28,782 nt of DNA from Woeseia sp. (GCA_018701055.1 JABIUH010000139.1:1-28782); one strand, 5' to 3'. Positions 16,343-24,874 are shown, counted from the stretch's first letter. The notes: generated by a model from the sequence alone, not told the origin. Translations and numbers: made by a program.

Positions 16343-18784
16343 ATGAATGCAACCCCTGATTCTTTTTCTAAACTGATAGCGCGCACATTCTTCGGGGTGT
16401 TCGCGCTAAGCCTTTGGACCGTAGCCTTCGCCCAAGACGTTCCCATTGTGCAACCGGGCGCCCCGGGCGATGCCGCGCGTAACCTAACGGCGGAAGAAGC
16501 GATCGAGATCGCGAACACCAGTCATTCGCCGGATGACACCTTGTTTATGCAGGACATGATTCCGCACCATCACCAGGCGGTTGAAATGGCGGCTTTGGTG
16601 GCAGATCGTACCAATCGCCAGGAGCTTCTTGATGTGGCCGGGCGTATCGACGCGTCACAGCTCGATGAGATCGAATTCATGCAGCAGTGGTTGAGTGATC
16701 GCGGCGAAGATGTGCCAGAACCGACTGCACACGATGCAATGCATACCTCCCACGATATGGCGGGTATGGCTTCTCCTGATCAAATGGCCGCACTAGCGCG
16801 CGCGGATGGTACCGCTTTCGATGCATTGTTTCTGGAGCTGATGATTGCGCATCACGAAGGTGCCGTGAAAATGGTGGAGGAGCTAGTCGAACGACCAGGT
16901 TCCGCGTATGACCCGGTTTTGTTTGAGTTCACGAACGATGTGACCAACGATCAATCCACAGAGGTTGAGCGCATGAATGCCCTTTTGGCCAGCTTGTCGG
17001 GCGACCCTCGAGCAGACCTTTCAGCGGGATTCGAAGACGCGGGTCAGGCCATTATGAATATGCGGCTTGATGCTGCGCTGCCAAAACCACCGGGATTCTT
17101 TGATCCGCAAAACCCAGCCGGACTTCCGCCCGCTAAACCCAAAAAAGATTCAGATGAATCAGTTGAAGACGATGGCCAGAGCAGTGACGACACAGAGTGG
17201 GGCGAGCGCTCGCCGCTGCTGAGTTTTTCAAACACCGATATGGCTTTTTCAGGCGACAAAATGGCCACCGGCAGCTACCACGGATTCAATGTTTATCAAT
17301 TGCAGGAAGATGGCCTACCGAAGTTGTTCAGCTCTGTTGTTTGCCCCGGTGGCCAGGGTGATATCTCGATCGTCGGCGATCTGCTAATCATGTCAGTCGA
17401 GCAAACTCGGGGACGTGTTGATTGTGGTTTGCAGGGTGTCAGCGAGGATGTGAGCCCTGTGCGCTTTCGGGGAATCCGAATTTTTGACATTAGTGACATG
17501 GAACGGCCGAGACAGGTTGGTCAGGTCCAAACCTGTCGTGGCTCGCACACGCACTCAATCGTTTCTGGTCCTGACGATGACGGCAAGATTATCGTTTACA
17601 ACTCAGGCACGTCATCGGTTAGAAAGGGCGAGGAACTGGATGGTTGCGTCGGCGACATCGCCGGTGATGAACGCACTGCGATGTTTCGTATTGACGTCAT
17701 TGAAATTCCCATCGACGATCCGTCCAAATCCCGTATCGTCAGCAGCCCGGCGGTCTTCGCTGACCCGGAAACCGGCAGACTGGCTGGTCTTTGGCAGGGT
17801 GGAGATCATGGCGACGAAACACAGGAATCAAGCGTAACCAATCAATGCCATGACATCACCGTATTTCCCGAACTTGGCATTGCTGGCGGTGCTTGTTCCG
17901 GCAACGGCATCATCTTTGATATTTCCGATCCGCTTAATCCGACGCGTATGGATGAGGTCGTTGACGATGGATTCGCTTATTGGCACTCCGCAACATTTAA
18001 CAACGATGGCACTAAGGTGATCTTTACCGATGAATGGGGCGGTGGTAGTCGGCCTCGCTGTCGTACCTATGACCCGAAAGACTGGGGTGCCGATGCGATT
18101 TATAACATTGTCGATGGCAAACTTGAGTTTCAGAGTTACTACAAACTGCCGGCGCCGCAAGTGGAACAGGAAAATTGTGTCGCACATAACGGCTCCGTTA
18201 TTCCCGTTCCTGGCCGGGATATTTTCGCGCAAGCCTGGTATCAGGGCGGGCTCTCCGTAGTCGATTTTACCGATTCCGCTAACCCGATCGAAATTGCTTA
18301 TTTCGATCGCGGCCCGATTCATGAAGAACATTTGGTGTTGGGTGGCTACTGGTCGACTTATTGGTACAACGGCAAGATTTACGGCACCGAAATAGCACGC
18401 GGCATGGATGTGCTTTCCCTCCTTCCGAGCGAGCACCTGTCTGAAAATGAAATCGCTGCGGCCATGATTGCGAACCAGGGAGAGGTGTTTAATCCACAAC
18501 AACAATTCCGTATGACCTGGCCGGCCGATCCGGTAGTAGCGGGCGCATACATTGATCAGCTACAGCGCAGCAACAGTTTGTCAGATTCAGATGTCGCGGC
18601 TCTCAACACAGCACTTGATCAATCTTCAGCGCGGTTGGAAGCAGGCGGTCGAGATCGAAAACTGTCGAGAAATTTGCGCTCACTTGCCGCGAATCTCGAT
18701 TCCGATGGCGGTGACGCCGCGACGAATAAGCGTCGTGCCGCGCTGGCTGAAACGTTGGATGGGATTGCTGCGCGTCTGCGCTAA
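16343..18784 (+). CDS. Exported DUF305 - LVIVD-repeat fusion protein
   Basis: 813 residues with an N-terminal signal sequence (ARTFFGVFALSLWTVAFAQD). Residues about 55-220 form a DUF305 domain with its His motifs MIPHHHQAVEMAALV and MIAHHEGAVKMVEELV, which are ferritin-like helices thought to bind metal. A Pro/Asp/Glu-rich linker follows (about 235-290). The remainder is a beta-propeller-like LVIVD repeat region, seen as FRGIRIFDISDMERPRQVG, NGIIFDISDPLNPTRMDEV and GGLSVVDFTDSANPIEIAYF. A helical C-terminal tail (about 720-813) ends the protein. Function is unknown; a periplasmic or surface metal-related role is plausible. The start ATG has GGAG 9 bases upstream. The gene is monocistronic, with a strong hairpin after the stop. 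Confidence 0.85.
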   Translation: MNATPDSFSKLIARTFFGVFALSLWTVAFAQDVPIVQPGAPGDAARNLTAEEAIEIANTSHSPDDTLFMQDMIPHHHQAVEMAALVADRTNRQELLDVAGRIDASQLDEIEFMQQWLSDRGEDVPEPTAHDAMHTSHDMAGMASPDQMAALARADGTAFDALFLELMIAHHEGAVKMVEELVERPGSAYDPVLFEFTNDVTNDQSTEVERMNALLASLSGDPRADLSAGFEDAGQAIMNMRLDAALPKPPGFFDPQNPAGLPPAKPKKDSDESVEDDGQSSDDTEWGERSPLLSFSNTDMAFSGDKMATGSYHGFNVYQLQEDGLPKLFSSVVCPGGQGDISIVGDLLIMSVEQTRGRVDCGLQGVSEDVSPVRFRGIRIFDISDMERPRQVGQVQTCRGSHTHSIVSGPDDDGKIIVYNSGTSSVRKGEELDGCVGDIAGDERTAMFRIDVIEIPIDDPSKSRIVSSPAVFADPETGRLAGLWQGGDHGDETQESSVTNQCHDITVFPELGIAGGACSGNGIIFDISDPLNPTRMDEVVDDGFAYWHSATFNNDGTKVIFTDEWGGGSRPRCRTYDPKDWGADAIYNIVDGKLEFQSYYKLPAPQVEQENCVAHNGSVIPVPGRDIFAQAWYQGGLSVVDFTDSANPIEIAYFDRGPIHEEHLVLGGYWSTYWYNGKIYGTEIARGMDVLSLLPSEHLSENEIAAAMIANQGEVFNPQQQFRMTWPADPVVAGAYIDQLQRSNSLSDSDVAALNTALDQSSARLEAGGRDRKLSRNLRSLAANLDSDGGDAATNKRRAALAETLDGIAARLR

Positions 18785-18807
18785 GAAATTTGCATCTCAA
18801 AGCCTAT

Positions 18808-18836
18808 TCGGGGTCAGAGTACTACTCTGGCCCCGA
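18808..18836 (+). terminator. Strong hairpin after the DUF305-LVIVD gene (REP-like)
   Basis: CGGGGTCAGAGTA (18809-18821) and TACTCTGGCCCCG (18823-18835) pair over 13 bp with one G-T wobble, plus an outer T-A pair. It lies 25 bp after the stop codon. There is no T tract, so it is either a Rho-independent-like stabilising hairpin or one copy of a dispersed palindromic repeat. The GGGGTCAGAGT core resembles repeats common in gammaproteobacterial intergenic regions. Confidence 0.5.
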
Positions 18837-18899
18837 GTGCTTGTCTGATCAGCTTTCGGAAAAGCGCATTCGGTGAATTGAATTGAGCCATCCAATAAA

Positions 18900-19460
18900 A
18901 TGACCGATTTCGAATTTCTTTCCGTACTCATTTCCATCGTCATTGGCCTGGGTTTGACCCGGTTGCTCAGTGGTCTCGGTCACGCCTATCATTTTCGACG
19001 GTCAAATAAGATCGACGCTGCTCATGTCGCCTGGACGATTGCGATATTTTTCCTGCTTATCTTGAATTGGTGGGTATTCCTACTTTGGCGCGGGTTTGAC
19101 GCGTGGACATTCACGGTGTTCTTTACTGTCGTCATGTGGGCAACGTCAATGTATGTGTTGGCGGTTGCGTTGTATCCGCCACAACTCTCAAAGCGCGCCG
19201 ACTATCGAGTGCTTTTTGAAGCAAATCGGACCTAGTTTCTTTCAACCCTGATAGTCATGCTTTTGATCGACTTAATTGTCACCGCGATACGCGATCAGGC
19301 AATACCTGAAACGTTCTTTATCTTGTATTTGGGCCACTACATTACAATCGCAGCTGTTGGTCTCGTTGTGAGAAAACGAACCTACGATCTGGTGTCTGCG
19401 TGGTATTTCGCGGCCACGATGGCGATGTGGAGTTTCGGGGTCCGCGATACACTTTTCTAG
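18900..19460 (+). pseudogene. Small integral membrane protein gene interrupted by an amber codon
   Basis: A single frame encodes about 186 residues with five or so membrane helices: FEFLSVLISIVIGLGLTRLLSG, VAWTIAIFFLLILNWWVFLLW, AWTFTVFFTVVMWATSMYVLAVALYPP, TLIVMLLIDLIVTAI, then YLGHYITIAAVGLVVRKR and AWYFAATMAMWSFGVRDTLF. The frame is broken by TAG at 19233-19235, after LFEANRT and before FLSTLIV. The sequence on either side reads as one continuous protein, and a TGG (Trp) codon there would fit. The product family is an uncharacterised membrane protein. It is either a recent pseudogene or an amber readthrough gene. The final stop is also TAG. Confidence 0.7.
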
Positions 19461-19744
19461 TGTTCGAATAACAGCGTGATCTTCAAGGGGGTAGGTGCTA
19501 ACCGGCTGAAGCTGTCGTCAAACCTAGGTGACGCTCCATCCATGTATTGGAGAAACTCGTACTCAGCCATTCCAAGCAGCAACCATTCAATTAATTGCAC
19601 GTTAGCCCACATTTTTTTCACGTTTTTCGGGTCTGGTTTAAGCAATAAAGGCTTATTTGGATTGCTGTCATCACGTCGGTAATCAACCGGCGCATTTCGC
19701 AACCGGGACCCGTCTGTGCCTTTGAGTACCAGCACCCGGGCCAT
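19457..19744 (-). CDS. Hypothetical protein, convergent with the membrane protein gene
   Basis: A 95-residue frame from ATG at 19744, with codon choice that looks coding (FLQYMDGASPRFDDSFSRL, PLKITLLFEH at the end). It overlaps the convergent membrane protein gene by 4 bp. The frame remains open upstream to about 19840 with a hydrophobic stretch ICAWLAAFVGLTMARVLVL, so the true start may be further upstream or the 5' end may be frameshifted. I do not recognise a family. No domain, metal site or lipobox is visible. It may be a remnant. Confidence 0.4.
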   Translation of the reverse strand: MARVLVLKGTDGSRLRNAPVDYRRDDSNPNKPLLLKPDPKNVKKMWANVQLIEWLLLGMAEYEFLQYMDGASPRFDDSFSRLAPTPLKITLLFEH

Positions 19745-20029
19745 CGTGAGCCCCACGAACGCTGCCAACCAGGCACATATAGTTTGTAATTTGCGCGCGT
19801 TGCCTCGGAGGCGACGTGCGTTTCTACACGGCCAGAAGAATCAGCGCAGCGGCAAGCAGGTGAACATTCTTGTTCATGAATGGAAGACTTCCTCGATATT
19901 GTCTACTGACGGTAGGAAAATCGGGAAGCGATTGCCGCGGCGGGGCCTCAATTTGCGTCGTTGGTCGCTCGAATCATGGCTTCGAGAGAGGGCGTGAACC
20001 CGTTGTACGCACCGGGGTGCAGTCCTTAG
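19745..20029. other. Unresolved patch with two coding-like scraps
   Basis: On the minus strand an ATG at about 19878, with AGGAAG upstream, opens a signal-peptide-like run MNKNVHLLAAALILLAV, which hits TAG. It could be the true beginning of the neighbouring hypothetical gene displaced by a frameshift. On the plus strand 19916-20029 reads REAIAAAGPQFASLVARIMA followed by SREGVNPLYAPGCSP and a TAG stop, which looks like the C-terminus of a lost gene. Neither scrap is assigned to a family, and the region appears decayed. Confidence 0.25.
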
Positions 20030-21298
20030 CTAGACACTGAACCCTTTGGGTTCCGCGCTTTCTTTGGAGCGGCTGTTGAGCCTAATCAATACAACTGTCA
20101 CTAAAACTCCAACGATGGAAACGGCGCCCAAGAACGTAAAGAGGTTCAAATGACCGACGACGCCCGGATTGGCATCCAGGATGCGCCCGGCGACTGGCCC
20201 AAAGAATGCCTCCGGCGTGTACCCTACAAATGCGATCACCGCGACGGATGCGCCGGTTAGGTGTTTTGGGGTATTCGTTTCTTCCAGCAATGCATAGTAG
20301 ATACCCCGTATTGCGAATACAGCGAAGTACGACACAAAGATATTGGCGAAAATAACGTTAGTCGAGACGATGTCCGGAGTCACGTAACTTAAAATGCCGT
20401 ACGTAATAATCATAATACCGAACAGGACTAAGATAGATTTCGATGAGTTGTATCGATCTGCAATAATTCCAGCAATGATGGCGGCTACAGGTCGGACATA
20501 CGCTCCGTATGTCGACAGAAGCGCGGCATCAATCTCGTTCATGTTTAGCACTTGCGTTGCATACAAAGAATAGTTATCCAAGCCTTTGTAACCGCAATAC
20601 GCACAAATAATGACCGCAGCCTGCGTCCAGATTAATGGGCGTCGCATCACCTGAGGTACACCGGCAAATGGATTTCCTCGTTGGTTCGTCTGACCAGGAG
20701 TGATTGGGATGAAAAACCAGACGATGATTGCACTGAGGAAGGTCAGTAGAGAATAGAACAAAATAATGCTGCGCACGGCCGAGCGACGTTCGTCATCCGT
20801 TACCAGCGCAGTTTCGGTTGGCAGGTATTGCGCAAGAATGCCCACTGCTACGGCAGCAAATATTGCAGCTGCTAAGCCTCTGCCTCCGTCTAACACGCCG
20901 AATGCCATGCCCTGGGATGAGTCTCCCCCCCAGTCCCGCGTTGCCTTTATCAGTGCGGCCCAAAACAGTAATGATGTTGTGATTCCCCAGTAACCGTACA
21001 AAACGCTCATGTTCCCAATGCTTGGAATGGTCGCCATGTAAAGCCCCCCTATGGCGGTCAAAACCAAGGACACCACCATTAGCGATCGAGCGGAATATCT
21101 ATCCGCGAACGGCCCGCCAAAAAAATAGGAAAACGCCGCAGTAATACCAAAAACTGCAAACATGTCGCCATTCTGAGTGTTCGATAGTTCGAATACCTCA
21201 AGCATCGTGGGGCGAAAATAGCGCTGCGTATGAAACGGCAAGCTGTAAATCATTTCGCCGGCGATTATGAGTGCAGTTAGTCGGAGGTATCGGTTCAC
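20030..21298 (-). CDS. MFS transporter
   Basis: 422 residues with about 12 membrane helices. The motif-A-like loop GGPFADRYSARSLMVV lies between helices 2 and 3, and a similar IIADRYNSSKSILVLF lies in the second half, as expected for the major facilitator superfamily. There is a central polar loop around residue 220 (TPGQTNQRGNPFAGVP). The gene is 36 bp downstream of the CmcJ-like oxygenase gene on the same strand, so it probably moves the substrate or product of the two oxygenases. Ligand and direction are unknown. It ends in TAG. Confidence 0.88.
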   Translation of the reverse strand: MNRYLRLTALIIAGEMIYSLPFHTQRYFRPTMLEVFELSNTQNGDMFAVFGITAAFSYFFGGPFADRYSARSLMVVSLVLTAIGGLYMATIPSIGNMSVLYGYWGITTSLLFWAALIKATRDWGGDSSQGMAFGVLDGGRGLAAAIFAAVAVGILAQYLPTETALVTDDERRSAVRSIILFYSLLTFLSAIIVWFFIPITPGQTNQRGNPFAGVPQVMRRPLIWTQAAVIICAYCGYKGLDNYSLYATQVLNMNEIDAALLSTYGAYVRPVAAIIAGIIADRYNSSKSILVLFGIMIITYGILSYVTPDIVSTNVIFANIFVSYFAVFAIRGIYYALLEETNTPKHLTGASVAVIAFVGYTPEAFFGPVAGRILDANPGVVGHLNLFTFLGAVSIVGVLVTVVLIRLNSRSKESAEPKGFSV

Positions 21299-21334
21299 AA
21301 TGATTCCATTCTACTCGAATGGATCTTGCTGAAA

Positions 21335-22153
21335 CTAGAAAAAAACGAAACAGCGTGTCTCAAGACTCTCACGCGGAGCTGCATCTCTTGGTGCCGTATG
21401 GTCATCAAACGATGAATGGATCGTAAATCGAGCACGGCCGTCGGTTTCAGAATCGAAAGTTTTGAGTAGCAATGCTTCATCCATTTGCATCTCGGGGAAG
21501 TAATACCAGCGCTGTGCAGGCTTTTGCATTGCGACCTGAAGTTCGCCAATCCGGTTTTCTCCTCGACGTTCGACAGATACGAGGTCCTCCGACTCAACCG
21601 TTGACGAATCACACAGTACCAGCGGGAAGTTCTGTATCGGTCCTGCGATGGAGCGCCATACGTTGACGATAGCGAACCTTTGTTGCATTGCCGATTCGGC
21701 TTGATCCGGATCATTCGAGAAATAATCTTGTAGTCGTTTGACGCCTGATTGGGCGGTGTAATCATTGTGTACGATATCGGAAGGATCGCGAGTGTTTCTT
21801 TCTTTTTGCGTGCCAAGAGATGATGAACGACGGGTATCGTCGAAAATCTCTACGCGGGCAGCGCCCGTGATAGCCAATAACAAAGACCTAACTTCGTCGT
21901 GGTAGGTCGTCTGGATCTCCAAATCGTTGTAGAAATCCTGCACTTCGGACTTCTGCTGAACTAATTTAAACCCTTCGATATCCAAACAGGAGTTCGGCTT
22001 TTCGATCCGGCCGTTGTGCACGTCAACTTCCTGCATCGTGTAGTTACCGACATGACCTGTCGCATCCCCGCCGCCCTTGGAGGGTATATAGACCAGCGGT
22101 TCCTCAAGATTGGCGAGAAACCTGAGCTGCGCCTTCGTTTGCGTGAATTCCAT
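21335..22153 (-). CDS. CmcJ/NvfI-like oxidoreductase (GA4-desaturase-type family)
   Basis: About 272 residues from the ATG at 22153; an earlier ATG at 22186 adds 11 atypical residues. The pattern is that of the CmcJ/NvfI family (related to cephalosporin 7-alpha-methoxylase helper proteins and fungal isomerooxygenases): HNDYT near residue 130, AIVNVWRSIAGPIQNFPLVLCDSSTV, RWYYFPEMQMDEALLLKTFDS and RFTIHSSFDD. These His/Asp/Arg positions are those expected for an iron and 2-oxoglutarate site in the family. It lies between a Rieske oxygenase and an MFS gene and is likely in the same operon. The substrate is unknown. It ends in TAG. Confidence 0.75.
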   Translation of the reverse strand: MEFTQTKAQLRFLANLEEPLVYIPSKGGGDATGHVGNYTMQEVDVHNGRIEKPNSCLDIEGFKLVQQKSEVQDFYNDLEIQTTYHDEVRSLLLAITGAARVEIFDDTRRSSSLGTQKERNTRDPSDIVHNDYTAQSGVKRLQDYFSNDPDQAESAMQQRFAIVNVWRSIAGPIQNFPLVLCDSSTVESEDLVSVERRGENRIGELQVAMQKPAQRWYYFPEMQMDEALLLKTFDSETDGRARFTIHSSFDDHTAPRDAAPRESLETRCFVFF

Positions 22154-22270
22154 GGTTTCGAGTGTACGATATATACAATATGTCATGCAGCTGGAACTAG
22201 ACTTGCAAACTGCCTGATCGAATTACTCGCGTATTCAAAAGTGAAGAAAAGCAGTCATTCGCTCCCTCGA

Positions 22271-23482
22271 TCAGTCGCAATGTTGTTCCGCCAGCAACTC
22301 CTCATTTTTCTGTCTGATAGTGTTGGCTGGCGGCGCGTCTTTGAGTGACATGACTGGAATAAGGTCTCGCATCATTTCGTGGGAATTGAACATGCTGCCC
22401 TCCTGTAGCGATAGGGGGCCAGGGCGATAGCCGTGCGTCTGTATTCCCTTTTGTACCCGAGCGCACAGAATTTCGTCTTCCTCATTTACGGCGTCGTTGA
22501 TCGACATATTTAAGCGGCGAAGTTCTGCTTCCTCGGGCGTTGGATTTTTATGTCCATAAAAGGCTGATCGAACAACTGTACGGTCGGGCCCGACGGGCAT
22601 GAGTTGAAATATATCCAGCATTTCAGGGTACAAATCGACGCCTAGATTTGGCGTCAAACCAAACTGCACCCACTTGCCTTTGAGGTGGTCCGGAATGCGT
22701 CGATCAGCATGATGAAACATTTCCTGGTAGCGACGTTCTTCTTCAATTCGTGAGGGTTTTTCCCGTATCACAAAAACGCCAAAATTCACGCCGCTGTCTA
22801 GCTCATCCCATTCGTCATTTTCTTTGACCAGTCGATGCAGACCTGGATGTCCAATGGGTATGTGATAATTTTCCTGATAGTTATCCCAGGCGATCTTCCA
22901 ATTCGCATCCCATACTTGTACGGTCGGTTCAGCAATTTTTTCGTAGTTCTCGACGTCGTATTCTTTAAAATAGTGTCCCGTATGAGCGAAGTGATCGGCA
23001 ACGCTCAGACCGGTGCCCTTCACGCGGACAAATACAAGCCCATGGAATACTTCGATTTGAATCGCATGCAAGCCGAGACCGGATTTGTCGATACCGGGAA
23101 AATTCTCTTGTTGCGGGATAGCCATCAACGAACCATCCAGTTGATACGTCCATCCATGGTAGGGGCAACGAACAACGCCTTGGCACGTGCCAGATTCTTC
23201 GAAAATTCGTGACGCACGATGTCTGCAAACATTCAGGAACGCCCGCAATTCATGGTCTTTTCCACGTAGTACGACGACGCTGTCCCGACCAATGTCCAGG
23301 GTCATAAAGTCGCCAATGCCTGGAACGTCATTTACGTGCCCAACGAGTTGCCACCGGCTGAGGAAGAGCGTTTCATACTCAAGATTGAACACCTCCTGGT
23401 TAGCATACGTCCAGGGTGCAAGCGGTTGACCCACACTGTCGGCATTCGCGATTGATTTGACTGTTTTCGAAGATTTCGTCAA
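22271..23482 (-). CDS. Rieske non-heme iron oxygenase, alpha subunit
   Basis: 403 residues. The N-terminal Rieske domain has CRHRASRIF (CxH) and CPYHGWTY (CxxH) at about residues 87-110, which bind the [2Fe-2S] cluster. The catalytic domain shows NYQENYHIPIGHPGLH, with the two His ligands of the mononuclear iron; a third carboxylate ligand should lie further on. It belongs to the aromatic-ring or quaternary-amine (choline monooxygenase-like) oxygenase superfamily. No reductase or ferredoxin gene is adjacent, so electron transfer partners must come from elsewhere. It is probably the first gene of the CmcJ-like and MFS unit. It starts at a site divergent from the GNAT gene and shares its intergenic region. 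Confidence 0.92.
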   Translation of the reverse strand: MTKSSKTVKSIANADSVGQPLAPWTYANQEVFNLEYETLFLSRWQLVGHVNDVPGIGDFMTLDIGRDSVVVLRGKDHELRAFLNVCRHRASRIFEESGTCQGVVRCPYHGWTYQLDGSLMAIPQQENFPGIDKSGLGLHAIQIEVFHGLVFVRVKGTGLSVADHFAHTGHYFKEYDVENYEKIAEPTVQVWDANWKIAWDNYQENYHIPIGHPGLHRLVKENDEWDELDSGVNFGVFVIREKPSRIEEERRYQEMFHHADRRIPDHLKGKWVQFGLTPNLGVDLYPEMLDIFQLMPVGPDRTVVRSAFYGHKNPTPEEAELRRLNMSINDAVNEEDEILCARVQKGIQTHGYRPGPLSLQEGSMFNSHEMMRDLIPVMSLKDAPPANTIRQKNEELLAEQHCD

Positions 23483-23506
23483 TTTATTTCTCTACCAGAT
23501 GTCCTT

Positions 23507-23563
23507 CCCAATTGTACTCGTTGCCAGGTATTGCAGTGAACTAAACTGAAGCTCACAATTGGG
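23507..23563. promoter_or_regulatory. Inverted repeat in divergent promoter region
   Basis: CCCAATTGT (23507-23515) and ACAATTGGG (23555-23563) are exact inverted copies, each centred on the palindrome CAATTG, 39 bp apart in the 112-bp gap between the divergent Rieske and GNAT-like genes. This arrangement is what a dimeric or looping regulator of both promoters would need. No regulator gene is nearby. Confidence 0.35.
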
Positions 23564-23594
23564 CTTAGTTAGCAATCAGGCTGGATATCTTATT

Positions 23595-24104
23595 ATGAAG
23601 GAACTTGTTCCCGACGAGTTCGATGTACCGACAACCGTCGAGTTTCCAAATTTCGTTTTCAAACCCTTGGATGAAGCGGCCACCGATCTCGATTACGACG
23701 CCGTTATGTCGAGCAGAGAGGACCTGACACGCATTTTCGGTTCCGATGATGAATGGCCGGCCGCAGATCTTTCTTGGGAACAAAACCGACAGGATTTGCG
23801 CAAGCATTCGAATTTTTTCATCAAGCGGACATCTTTCGCCTGGACAGTATTAACGCCCGATCTGCAAAGGTGCATTGGTTGCGTCTACTTCTATTGGCCG
23901 TTGCTTGCCGACTATGACGCAACCGTTTATCTGTGGGTTCGTTCCGATGAGCTCAAGAATGGGCTGGATGCCGAATTGGAGGCGGTCGTCAAACTTTGGT
24001 TGACTAATGAGTGGCCCTTCAAGAAACCAGCCTTTCCCGGTCGTGACATACCTTGGGAAGAATGGCAGGGCGGATGTATAAGAACGCCGGAAGGCGATAG
24101 TTAA
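23595..24104 (+). CDS. GNAT-like acetyltransferase family protein
   Basis: 169 residues from the ATG at 23595; the frame is open from 23559 but the extra residues look non-native. The central strand-helix pattern FAWTVLTPDLQRCIGCVYFYW followed by ATVYLWVRSDELKNGLDAELEAVVKLW matches the core of GNAT N-acetyltransferases, with the acetyl-CoA binding region replaced by a variant. It is divergent from the Rieske gene. The substrate is unknown. No signal peptide is seen. Confidence 0.55.
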   Translation: MKELVPDEFDVPTTVEFPNFVFKPLDEAATDLDYDAVMSSREDLTRIFGSDDEWPAADLSWEQNRQDLRKHSNFFIKRTSFAWTVLTPDLQRCIGCVYFYWPLLADYDATVYLWVRSDELKNGLDAELEAVVKLWLTNEWPFKKPAFPGRDIPWEEWQGGCIRTPEGDS

Positions 24105-24122
24105 GCACCGTCCGGCGCTTAA

Positions 24123-24599
24123 CTATCCCGAATCGTAAGGATTAAAACCGCCACCCGCTGAGCCTTTGTCCGATTCCGACTCTACGTTATCGGGGCCCAG
24201 TATTTTCCGTAAAAGTTGGGTGCTGACCAGCTCCAATTGACCGTCACCCTGAGCCAGAATGATCGATGATTCCTCGGCTCTATCGAGCATATTTTCCGCT
24301 TCCGATATGCCAGGATTTTCCTCCAGAACTTGTTTCAACTCATCATCACTGATGATCTCAAAGCGATCATTCTGAGTGTCGTGAGCAAGCAAGCCCTCTT
24401 TGCCTTCTGCAGCGTCACGTAAGCGATCCTACCGTTCTTCATCATTGGTCTCGAAGATCTTCTTGAGCATTTGCGTCGAAACGAGCTCTAGCGTTGCCGT
24501 TTCAACAGTCTCTGTCGAAACGGACCGATCGCGTTCATCAGTCTTAACTTTTGGCGGACGGACAATCTCGACGGTCTTTTTGAATTTTTCAGTCATCAT
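24123..24599 (-). pseudogene. Small repeat-motif protein gene interrupted by an amber codon
   Basis: A single frame of about 158 codons from ATG at 24599 (AGGTGG just upstream; a second ATG is at 24596) is broken by TAG at 24429-24431. Before it: MMTEKFKKTVEIVRPPKVKT, then LELVSTQMLKKIFETNDEER. After it: DRLRDAAEGKEGLLAHD, FEIISDDELKQVLEENPG, then LELVSTQLLRKILGPD and a Gly-rich tail ending FNPYDSG. The stop sits inside what reads as one soluble acidic protein. Three copies of a short motif ([LF]E[LI][VI]Sxxx[LM]xK) are visible. Function is unknown. The 5' part is duplicated at 26475-26552. Confidence 0.65.
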
Positions 24600-24732
24600 G
24601 GCCACCTGTTCGGATGTTGAAATGGGTCTCATTCGGACTGTAGGCGAGTCAGATTCGTTTTTCCAGTGCGACAGTATGTTAAGTACTGTAGTACTGGATT
24701 AACGATATTTTCTAACGGCTCCTGATTAAGGA
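24530..24732. repeat. 203-bp direct repeat, copy A
   Basis: Positions 24530-24732 match 26483-26685 over the full 203 bp without gaps, with about 12 mismatches that I counted by eye (about 94% identity). On the minus strand copy A covers the last codons and downstream region of a dehydrogenase gene (NQEPLENIVNPVLQY) and the first codons of the small repeat protein (MMTEKFKKTV). Its right end abuts an IS3-family remnant at 24731-24733. Confidence 0.92.
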
Positions 24733-24874
24733 GATGCAGGACTGTGCTACTGACTGGCTTTGGCTTTACAATAATGAACGGCCCAACAAGGCTCATGGTG
24801 GCTTGCCACCAAAACATATGTTGCGTGCAGCATGATCTCTGTTTTTGGCGTCAGTTAAAAATGGGGTGATTACC
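24731..24874 (+). mobile_element. IS3-family transposase (OrfB) C-terminal remnant
   Basis: The frame 24731-24835 reads CATDWLWLYNNERPNKAHGG then LPPKHMLRAA and TGA. WLxxYNNERPNxAxGGxxP is the C-terminal signature of IS3-family OrfB (DDE) transposases. Downstream, GTCAGTTAAAAATGGGGTGA running to about 24874 looks like the right end of such an element. Everything upstream of the last 35 codons is replaced by repeat copy A. The fragment is inactive. Confidence 0.8.

Noticed and set aside
17828..18505. Long minus-strand frame inside the DUF305-LVIVD gene.
   Set aside because: Antisense shadow; the plus-strand protein has signal peptide and domain motifs.
21295..21816. Minus-strand frame overlapping the CmcJ-like gene in another phase.
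   Set aside because: Low-complexity basic composition, and the other phase carries the conserved motifs.
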